Source: Typha latifolia (Eukaryota > Streptophyta > Magnoliopsida > Poales > Typhaceae). From it: 64,000 nucleotides of DNA. The notes under the pieces are model-generated. The model saw only the letters and a program-made list of their open reading frames with translations. It made no database searches and had not been told where the DNA came from. The number at the start of each line of letters is the position of its first letter. Position 1 is the first letter of the stretch. The DNA lies in the NCBI GenBank assembly GCA_019914945.1, contig CM034100.1, positions 16,751,096 through 16,815,095 of the forward strand, in the 5' to 3' direction. The position numbers were made by a program, and so were the translations under genes. Below are positions 28,601 to 40,600 of the stretch, one piece after another.

Positions 28601-31600
28601 GAAGTATTAGAACAAGTATATCTATATCTTTAATCTCTTGTATGATGTTCAACAAAACAGATTTTTTTTCCTTACCATGCTGAATTATGTCCTGTATGAC
28701 ACTTAATAGACATGATTTTGGAAGCAAGGATAACATCCTCTGCTTATTAGTTTTGCATTGTAGCTGTATAGTAGTTATGGAGGTGCGACCCAATCCCATA
28801 CAACTATGTCCTTTTTCAGGCAAAACTTCCTGCTGTGCTGAGGATTTATCGTGATACTCTTGTTACTGATATGAAAGCTGCAATTAAAGCTACAGTTGCG
28901 GAATTGCTTCCAGTGTTGGTTGCACGACCATTTGATTCTGATTTAGTGGCTGGAGAGCGAGTTGGGGATCCAGATGGTTTGATCATACTGTTTTATATCT
29001 TCCATTATTATTGCCATATAAAATATTTGCAATTCTTCTCTTGGAACTCATACTCATCGTATCATTATAGCTGGAGGCTTATCTTTGGCAAGCAAATTGA
29101 GGAATCTTTCATCTGAAAGCTTTGTTCAACTTCTGGCTGCTATTTTTAAAGTTGTACAGGTAAGGTGATTGGCATGAGTACTGAATTCAAATAATACTAC
29201 CCCTTCTTTTTTGCTTTGTGAGGAGATGCAGCCAAATTAATGACAACTTTTAAAACAAAAACTGTGAGGAGATATAACTAAATAGTCTAAATCTACAACC
29301 AAACATTCATGCGATCAGACATGTCTGCAACATCTCATGGAATTGTGAACCTTCAATGTCTTTTATGTATGCTGTATGCACCCAGTAGAGATGGTGCTAA
29401 TTGAAGCATGTTAAAGTTGTAGTATTGGATGAGATACAGTTACTTGTGTCATTCAAGGACAAATATGTTTGTACCTGAGTACTGAAATTAAAACTTCAAG
29501 GTTCCAGCCTTCATTTGACTTGATCTTTCCTAGCATGCTAATTTGATGTGATCGATATTCATACAAACCAGCAACTTTATTTAATAATCAGCATCATTAT
29601 CTCCGGCAGTAGCAAAATAGAAAGGTGAAATTAAGCCTATGAATTTATCATGATATTTGCTTCTTACGTTAATGCATAACTCCTAATATTGTGATTTAAA
29701 AGGCATACGAAAGTTACATTTAACGAGGCAGACCCAATAACTGAAAAGAAGGAAAATATAATTATACCTTGAAGTTTTTCAAGCATCTAGTTCTTTTTTC
29801 TTGTAATGCGATATGATCTTTTAGTGAACACAGGCACATGTTACTCGAGCTGCAGAAGTTAAAAGAGTTATCGAGTGGATCATGGGGAACCTTGATGGAT
29901 GTTTTGGTGCTGATACTGTTGCTTTTCCAGCTTCTCATGGCTCAGTAGCTGCTGTAGTTTCAGAATTTGTCCACGAGAGTGACAATCATGTTTCAAACAG
30001 CTTATATTCTCTTCCTCGGAATTCTTCAAAGATTCCTATCTTTCAAGGAAAAGCGAATGACAATTTTACTCCAAGCACATCCAAAAACTTCCGGTGAGAT
30101 CTTTGAAGCTCTAGTTTTAAATTATATGAATATATGATATCAGTCACTGAGACATATTCTGTCTTTTATGCTATTTATTTCTTTTATGGGATAATTACTA
30201 TATCAATTTGCATATAAATAAGTAGTATGTGTGATTCTTTTGTTAACTAAGACTAGAAGTCTCTCCTTCCAAACATCACTACTCTTACCGCTAGCTTGTG
30301 CATCTATTAAAACCTTCTACATCTTGAGTGAACTTTTTATGCTTCCAAGAAACCAACTTGTTAGCAATGTCTTACAAATGAAAGTTGTTTCTTACTGAAC
30401 TTCCAATTCAAGGAGTTAACCTGTTTTAGTTCAATTTCATAGTTTAATGGAATATATTGTGCATTGAAGTATTTAATGAACTAAATGACCAACGCATGAG
30501 GTTGGTGACATTGATGGTATGTACTTATTTTGATATATGTGCTGTTATGACACATGAAATGCAGATGAGATAAGTGATAGTTGGTACTTCTTAAAGGGAA
30601 ATAAGCACGATTGGTCGCCATTAGTCTATTTACAGAAAGACCATAGAATTCCTACTTCCTATTTGCCTATGTCAGGTGAATAAATCAATTTTAGAACTAC
30701 ATTGATAGCTAGAAAAGAACATTGTTAGTTTCTTTTTCTGTTTATTATGCCTGTCTATTTTTGTTTGGTTTGACAGTTATAGCATAAAAAGCAACAAATA
30801 TGGCACTTCATTGTTTAGATTTTGGTGGAATACTAATTGAGCTGGTTCTGTTTGTTTATTTTCCTGATATCTTATACATATTACAAGTTCAAATTCAGAA
30901 GGCATACACCAATTCACTGGTGCAGTACCTTTTGTGTATCATCTTCTATCTGAAGATGATAGAGATAAACTATCCGAAAGTCTTGATGCATTTTGTCGTG
31001 TTTCTGTATGATAGCTTTTACTCTTGGCTTTTATTATGTGAAATTGATTGCCAGTCTGCTGCAATTGTTCAAATAGCTGTTTTCTAATGCCATATTCTCT
31101 TATAACTTTTTTTTTTAAAGATCTTGCTTTATGCTAACTTGGCACCAGCTGTTCTTACAGTAATGTGTTGTGACTGTTCTTAAAATGACAATTAATTTCA
31201 GTGCTGATGTATTGCGGGAAAACACAGAAGCTGTTTTTGCTGCTTGTGATGCTGCTCATGGACGATGGGCTAAGCTCCTTGGTGTTCGTGCTCTTCTTCA
31301 TCCCAAGTTGCGGCTTCAAGAATTTCTAAGCATCTATAACATCACTCAGGATTTTATAGGTGCTACGGAGAAGGTACTCTTTTTTGCGCATCATGGATCA
31401 AAATTAGGTACTTGTTTTTTGTGCATCATGGATCAAAATGAGCATATATGCTGGTGGAGTTCATTTATGCTAGCGTTTTGTTTGGCAGATAGGAGGGAGG
31501 TTAGGTTACAGCATTCGGGGAACCCTACAATCACAGTCAAAGGCATTTGTTGATTTCCAACATGATTCTCGGGTGAGTTAGATGGAAGCCAACTATCACT

Positions 31601-34600
31601 TGCATGCCTTTTTAATAGAAGTTAACTTGGTAGCATTATCATTCTGCTATAAAAATTTGAGCGAGTATGGAAACTATTCTACAATATTTTCAACACTGCT
31701 TCCTTTTCTATCACTATTTAACTGTTATTCTTTTTATAGATGACAAAAATTAAAGCAGTTCTTGATCAGGAGACATGGGTGGCAGTGGAAGTTCCTGACG
31801 AATTTCAAGCCATTGTGGTATCACTTTCTTCTAATGATTTGCGAGTAAATAATGATGAGCTGATCTTAACTGATAGTAGTTCAAAGATGGTTGATTCTGA
31901 GGTTTCTGCTCATCAAGAACATCATAGTCTGAATGTATCAGTTGAGAACACTGGAGGCCATAGCAACCAAGTAGCTGGGTCAACTCAAGACTGCAAGCCT
32001 CCTGTTCGGACTTATGATAATAACATGAACGAACATATTCGATCTACATCTCAAAGCATTGTGCATGGAGGCGTGGGCTACCACATGGTAAACTGGTTAG
32101 TCACCTCTAAGTTAAGAGGAGTTTAGTAGGCGCTACTATCTCTTGATAGTAATCCATTATGACCTATGTTGTTTAGTATTACCAGGTACTTTATAGTGTA
32201 AAACATAGCCCTTTAATTACATCATAATTTGATGTCGTCAAAGTTCTAATTCAACTTTTTTTTTGCTTATCAAGTTTAGCTTTAAGATGACTCTTCTTCA
32301 CCATTGTTATATTTATTGATTATAGTACAAATCTTTGGTTAAAGCATGTGGTTTTTTTGGTTAATTAATGTCTTACTGACATTGGTATGTGGCATTTATT
32401 TTTTGAACTAACTTGCACTCAAAATTGTTCTTGTGCAGTGGCTTGATATTGTTAAAAATGTTATCTGAATACGTGGACATTAGTAAATGTTTGCCATTGC
32501 TGTCATCCGAAGTGGTGCAACGTGTCGTAGAAATACTGAAGCTTTTCAACACCAGGACTTGTCAACTGGTTCTTGGTGCTGGTGCGATGCAGGTATTCTA
32601 AGGATATTTCTAGATTTATTGTTATCCAACTCTGTGAGACAAAGAGGATGCTTCGTTGGTGTTATCAACTGTTTTCTTAATTAGCAATGATTTGATTAAC
32701 TTTAGCAAAAATATGATTCTTAATATCTTGGCAATATATTGTACTTTGCTAGTGTAGGGATTCTATCATGTTCTTAACAGTGGGATATGTTGATAGACCT
32801 CATGTTAGTCATTAACTCATTTAACATCTCCCTTTGATGTTCTTTTCAATAACTGAACTTCTCATAATAAATCCTATAATCTTTCATTTCTTTCACAATG
32901 TTCAAGTGAGTTCAACCATTGTGCGAGATTGAAGAAAAGTGAAATAGATCTAAGGGAATTTTTTTCCCATATCAGTTGTACTGTGAATGCATGCAAATTT
33001 GCTTAAATTCGTAGCACTGATTTTTTATCATGGAAAGAACATGGGCTTTTCTATGTCGACTCATTCTCTCTGACTTCTTCATTGAGTTAGAACTTAGAAA
33101 CAGTCAAGGACTCGGTCTAAAGCCATATGCTGGCACATTGTGATGAACTGCAACAATTTTGACTTCCACATTTTCTCTTGCTGCCTTCAGAGATTGTACA
33201 TGTTCTGGGTTTTCTATTTGCACACATTAGATATGTTTCATTTCCATTGCTGTTACATTTCAATAGCAGAGGACCAGCTTCAGTTTTTTGTGCCACAAAA
33301 TATGCAGTCTCTTACACCTCAAATTGTTGCTTCATTGGACCAATACATCAGTCTCAAACAACCAGAAATCTTTAACCCTAGTATTTGGTTTTGGGTGTGA
33401 AGGCCCACATCTGATTTATCTAAGTAGCCACAGATGAAGTTTCCTGCAAGTTATGCCCTGAAATTTGACGAAGAACTGCAGCCTATTATTATGCGCTAAT
33501 TTACAATATTCAGCAATTTGTCTAGTTCCCTTCTTTATTATCAAACATTTGGTTTGCTGAGACCATTGTTTCCTCTTCTCCAGTTATTCTAGATACAATT
33601 GTGTTATTCAGTGGCGGCTTGCTTTTTCTAGCCATTATTTTGTTTTATATAGCTTAAGCAAGCTGCTTCAACAATTTTGAAAGGTATTTCTTGTGAATCT
33701 TCTCTCTTGACATCCCTGTTCGACAAGTACTTGCAATGCACTGCCACAGTCTAAGTGTTTTCATTTGGCGACAAGTCCATGCAGCGCTCAGCCTTCATAG
33801 TAAGGTCGAGTCAGCCTTCTCAGCAACTAAGTAAAGCAACAATAAAGATAGGAGTGATGCAGTCCTATAGATGGACCTTTGTCTCTGACTTTGGGCAGGG
33901 TCGAGATGAAGTCCATGGAGACGCACCCCATGGATAACTGGGCACTAGGAGAGGATCCAAGAGACCCGCCGCTGATCCACTTTATGGCGCACAAGAAATA
34001 TACACACATAGCCTTCCACATCATTCCATATGCAAAGCCAGAAGTAGGTAGACTCCAGCAAGGCCAATGCTCATCTGTCTTGGGCGTTCACCCATTTGGT
34101 GTCGTGACACTAACTTCATGAGCTGTTTTCCTAAGGTCCCTTATTTGGGGATGAACACTGGTTGCCTTTAATATAGGTCAACTCGTCGCTGACCTAAAAT
34201 GTCGGTTTTTCCCCTCTGCAGCAAACTTGATGAGCTCTTGGACCATGAAGTCCTCGACAGTTGTAATGCAGATTTGGTCGAGGAGGCTCCCTTTAAATTG
34301 GCACACTGCTGCCAACTCTACCTTTCGGCTCAAGACGTCTGCAACACGCTTTTACTTCCCAGGTTTTTACTCCAAGTCCACGTCGAACTTAGCGAGGAAG
34401 TCTTGCCACTGCACATGCTTCGGTGACAGCTTCTTTTAGGTCTGGAAGTAGATCTTTGTGACATTGTCTGGTAGCACAATGAATTTCGATCTGAGTTAGC
34501 AAGGCTACCAAGTGCCTCTTTGTACCGAACGGTATAACAGTCATCTGCTTCATTCAACTTCCGACTCTTGTAGGTGATGGGGTGACTATCTTGCACTAGT

Positions 34601-37600
34601 ACATTGCCAAAAGCAAAGTTAGAAGCATCAATGTGTACCTCAAAGAGTCTAGAGGAGTTTGGTAGCTGCAACACTGACTCCTCCATCACAACCTTTTTCT
34701 GAATGAGCAAATGGCTCTGTGCACCACTTAGTCCAGCATCAGGGCGTACTCTTCTTTAGCAAGTCCAGTAGTGGTGTGGCATGAGTCAATTACCCTTGGA
34801 TGAGCCGTCAATAGTAGTTGACAGGTCCAAAAGATATTGCAGCTTCAGCACTGACTTTTGACATCTCTCACTGGACGATGACTTAGGTTTCCCTTTTGTT
34901 TATTTTAGAAGTGCACCATTGCCAATCCAATGCCCCAAGAAGTTGACTTCTTCTTGGACAAAGGCGCACCTCTTCTGCTTCATGTAGAATAGTTTCTCTC
35001 TCAAGATGCAAAATACCATCCACATGTGTTCAAGGTGCTCCTCATGGGTCTGACTATAGACAGCAATGTCGTCCAAGTAGATTAGGACGAAGTGGTCGAG
35101 GTAATGGTGGAATAGCTAAGCATTCATAAAGTGCAGAAAATGACAAGTGCATTTGTTAGTCCAAAAGGCATAAGTAAAAGCGCCATATCAAGTCATGCAT
35201 GTAATCTTGGCTTTGTTGCCCTATAAAAAAACCTACAAGATCAAGTTTGAGAACGTCTGATGAAGCTAACATCCAACGAATCCTTCAGCTGCCTTCTCAA
35301 CTCCTCGAGATCCAGTGGTGCCATCCAGTAAGGCACTTTCGCAGGCGGCTTTGCACTGGGCCACAACTCGATCGTGTGGTCTACCTCCTGCCTAGATTCT
35401 CTCTTGATCTTTGAATCTAAGGTTCATCATTGGGCTTCATTGATAAGCTTGGAATCCTTTTTGGGTATATTTGCCTGATAACTGTGTAGGGTTTGGGCTT
35501 AGCTAAACAGGTCCTAAGCAGCCTTCTTATCTGGCATTTTAGTGTCTTACTTCTTATTAGGACAAGAAGTATTTTGTGTTGTTATTGGGTTTCTTCACTT
35601 ATGCACCTTGTTTTCCAGCTGTTGTATTATTTTGTTTACGTCCTCCTTTATAGGACATGACCTGCATCAGTTCTCTCTTTTAAATTCCTTGGTGCCTGTT
35701 TTACTTCATCTTATGTCAATATGAAGCTGGAATCGTCATTGCTTGCTCGATCTTGCACCCCATTGATCTTGTAGGTTTTTTCCATTGGTTATAGTGCTTA
35801 TTATGCCTTGATCTATGCTATCAGTCCATTCCATCTGTTTGAAGCAGTTTTATGTTAGTTTAGCGGTTTACCCATTTGCAATGGTATACTTGCAATATTC
35901 CTCTAAAAACGTAAGCTATTAAAGAACAATAATTTTTATATTTTATATTTTAATATTTTTTCTCACTCCTGGGTTTGAGAAATTTTGATAGACTTGAGAA
36001 GTGAACTTGACTTAAATAGTTGTATGCTTATTTTAAATGACAAACAAACATAGTGGGATACAAATTCAAGATCTCTGCTCTAATATCATGATAACTCATA
36101 AACTATTCTAAAAGTTTAAGCTACTAAAGAATGGTGATTTTTTTATTTTATGTTCTAATAAATAATTTTCTACTAAGGCTGTTGTAAGATTATTATGTTT
36201 GTTGTATTTTGCTAAGTATTTTGTATCTTGTTGTTATGACAAGGCCTTCCATTATCTTTGCCCTCTTGCAGTAATGACCTCTTGAAGTTGTTCATTTTGA
36301 TGTATCAGGTATCAGGTTTGAAGTCCATAACTTCTAAGCATTTAGCTTTGGCAAGTCAGATTATCAGTTTCATCTATGCTATAATTCCAGGTAAATTTAT
36401 TTGAATATGCATCCATGACATCTAGCATGATACTTTGATTTTATCATTGTTAATCTAATTACACAAGTACAATTGAGTTTACCTGTAATTGGTGTCTTAT
36501 AACTGTGAGTGCTTGTCCACTGCATATATCGACATTCACATATCTATATTTATGTACACATTTACTCTTTTGTGTATTCACATGCATATGCATATGCATA
36601 TGGATGCATAAATAAAGCATATACTATATGTAGTATGTACAATATAGTACATATGCATATGTATGCACATATATTTTGTATGTATGCTTATATATGCACA
36701 TATGCTTATATGTTTACATATACATACACGCATACATAACATAATACAGTCTACATAAGTATATGTATATAGGTATCCATACATAGACACATTTATGGAA
36801 GGATAAACCACAAGTGGTGAATTTCATTAAGTTGACTAAAATCTTGGACCAGGTCATTTAATTTGACAAGTCAGATATTAAGAGAATATAGGTATCCTCA
36901 ATCTCCTGATGACTACTCCTTCAATTACAAGTCCAAGATAATTGAAGTAATAAAATCATAGTTAGTTCTATTGATGCATGTCCTGTTGTATAATAGTGGG
37001 GCAAAGCTGTGAAGGTTAATGATTATTTATGTAAGTCGTTCTTCAGATACAATAACAACAATCAGCCTTTAGCCCCAACTATCTTGTGGTCTGTGACATG
37101 AATGTTTTTTCCTCCATTCATCTTTTAGTACATCTTGCAACTCCTTTACATGATTAGTTAGTAGATGAAGTGAATTTGGAATGTGAAATATTTATTGTAA
37201 AATACATGAGTTTCAAATTAAATTTTGGTGTGGTTGAGGTCATGTCTGAATTCCAGATGGACTAGTAGGAATATTTGTTGATGCATTTCATTGAATAATT
37301 CTCCCTTCACCCCATCCCAATGATTAAGTTTGGAAAGTTCCAATACGACAAAAGAAACATGAAGAATGCTACATGCCTACACCTGACTAATCATGAATCA
37401 TGATTACGAGCTTCTAAACTATGCTACTGTTATCTAGATATGTAATTTTAGTTTTTTCTGTTATATTTCAATATTTAGCTAAATGAGTTTTTTAAAATCA
37501 TGGAGCTTAATTGAGAGTCCTTTTGAAGTTTGATTGTGAAACTCTACAAGTCTATGTTGCTCATCATGGGCTTTAATATGAACTTGCAAATTACAAGATT

Positions 37601-40600
37601 AGTATTTCTGTACAGTGGCATATACAGCAAAGGTTCACTTATTAAGTTATTTTACATTTAAGATATCTGACCCTGTTTGCATCATAACATTGATCATATT
37701 ATTTTCAGTTTGAGATCAGTGATTTCTGATTAATCTGTTTATTCTTACTATATTAGTCTTTTTCTACTGCTTACCTATCATATATAGAATATTTTGCTGA
37801 TTCTTATATAATTTGCTGTTCATGTTATTGAAGATATTCGACGTGTTCTTTTCCTTAAAATACCCGAGGCTCGTAAACCACTACTGATGTCTGAGGTTGA
37901 TAGAGTAGCTCAGGTATGATGTCTGGAATTTTTTTACAGCTCTTTGTCCTTTTCTGTATAGATGAGATGCTTTCTTTGTTTAACTTTAGAATTGTTAATC
38001 ATACTGTTATCTCGTTCATGACTCTGGTCTTTGCAACTTGCAAGCATGTATTTCTCCCCACTTCTCCTTTCCTCCTGATTCTTTTGTTTAACACCTCGAC
38101 AGATGCATATTTGTCGTTCTACAATGTTATTAACCCTAATTACTCATCATAAATACCATTTGCTAGTCCATATTTGACTTGACCGAGGACAATATCTCAG
38201 TTTATGCTTGTGGGGTTTTGTGATTACCTATGAAAGGACATTGGATCATTCAGAAGTAGACGAGTTGCTCCATTTGTCGTGTTCTTAAAAACAATAGGTT
38301 TCTTAAGGGTATCTATTATCCATTTTTACAACATCCATTTCTTCTCACTATTGTCTTCAACAGCTGTGCATGACTTATATTATGATTATTATCTGGTCAG
38401 TTTGCACACACTTGGGTTGTATTTTGCTGATTGTGCTATATTTTGACATTCTAAACTTGTTGCGGTAGATGTTGCATTTGCTTTAGCTAAAGTGTCTTAA
38501 GTTTTGGGCTATGAATGGCTGGATAGCTGGTTATGTCATAATTGAGTCATGGATATTTGGTATTCATTATACAATATCCTCGATGAAATAGATTGTGGTT
38601 ACTTGTCAAAAATTTCTGATCTAGCTGCTCAGAATGAATTGCTTGGCTATTCATTTACAAGATATTGGCAACAGCCATGAATGGATCGTGTGTTCAAGTC
38701 GGCATCCCAAAGGCACAGCAAAGATACAGTATCTTTTAGTTTTTTTTTTCCCATTTTGGTGGAATCAGTACATTACAACTAAATATGTCATTTCTACTTG
38801 AACTGTCAGTTTCTTGAGGAATTATTGTATAACAGCTCCTTTGTAATCTATCTCTATTATTTCTTAGCATCAACTTCAGTTCATATCAGATCAAATTGAC
38901 ATGGCATATCTTGCACCCACCCTCAGCATTGCAGTTGATTTGGAAGCGTCTTGAAGAGTTCCTTCATACTTTTTCCTCTAAATTTTTACAGGATTACAAA
39001 ATTCACCGAGATGAGATACATACAAAGCTGGTTCAGATAATGAGGGAAAGATTGCTTGCAAATCTGCGCAAGCTGCCCCAAATTGTTGAAGGTTGGAATG
39101 TACCAGAGGATAATGATTTACAGCCAAGTCAGTTTGCTAAATCGGTCACCAAGGTATTTACCTGCTTAACTGGCTCTTAATTCTGTATTTTGCTACTAAT
39201 TTTTATCTTCTGCTTAAATTTCCTTTGCAGGATATATACCAATATACTTCTATCCTGTCATTTCACAAAATGTTATTCTAGCATCATACACTCTATTTGT
39301 CTTTTATACGTCATGGATGGAAATAAGAAAGGACATCGGAATATGCTCCTGTAATATTACATTGGAAAAGCATTTAATAACTTTGAACTCGTTTCAGAAT
39401 GGAAAAAATTCATAGCGGACCAAGAGGAATCCTTTTTAACCTCAAAATGAGGATACATATGTTACTTTTACACGTAGCTGAAGGGCTGATCTCATCCCTA
39501 ATACTTAGGTCAGAATCTGAAAATCGAGCGGCATGTAGTTGTTGATATAGTTTTGCAGGATCAATCTGGATCAAATAGGCAAGTCATCTGCTTATACGAG
39601 TCAACGTGACTGATTAAGATTGTTGGCCTTTGTTTAGGTCATGCTTAGTAGTTAATACTTACACTCAGCGGTTAGTACCACTTAGAGAGTATGAAGAAAG
39701 GAAGGGGATAAGAAAGAATCGCCCTTTTATATGGGGAATGTCTGACACAGGATAAGTGGTCCTGCTGGAATCCTATGGATGAACTAAGGATGGCCTCTCT
39801 CTCATTCTTTTATTCCCAGTAGTTAGCAGTATCTAATGTTTATATGTCACATGGTTTATCAATCTTGATGATTATTATCCTAATACTAATTTTCAAAGCA
39901 TGCAAATTCATTTGTAACTGTGGGTTTGAACTCTTAAAGTTGGCTTTTCAAGGCTGTAACCTTGCTTTTCAAAGCTGACCTCTGTTGTAAATTAGAGTGT
40001 GCACGAAAAGCTGGATGTAGTGGCGTAATTCTAGTAGAGTCAAGGTGGTGGCCATGTTAATTGGCCTCTAGTCTGCTAGTATAAATGTTAGCATTACAAC
40101 AGAGAAAAGGAGAAAGTAGATGGCTCATGGCTTTTTAAAGCAAGTTCTGTCTTATCTAGATAGTGTTATGCTGGATTGTCTCTGTACATCAGTTGATTTG
40201 TTGGAGGTCTGACAAGTAATGTTGCCTACACTGATGTAAGATACCTATGTTTAATGGCGATCTGCATTAAGGACAACTTATAACATATTGCCGATACCCA
40301 TTTTAAAGATCTTTCTTAAATCAAGTACTTTTACAAAAGGACTGCTCTTGTAAAATGTAAATCTCTCTTTTGATACCTGTTACTTGTATTTTCCAATTTC
40401 CAGATACTCTTTTGAAGTCTGTTTCTTTTCATGTATTGAAGGTCATATTCTTGGTTTTTGTACTTCTTATGTATATATGTTAAATGGGAAGCAAGGATTT
40501 TCATGTCTGAGACATGGGGTATGTCACTGTCAACCTTGGCTCAACAAAATATGTATTGCCGACACATATCATGCCGAGCCGATGTGCCGTTGGCACACTA

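Noticed and set aside
36509..36811. Overlapping frames on both strands with Tyr/His/Ile-rich products
   Set aside because: Products of CATA/TATG simple sequence in an intron.
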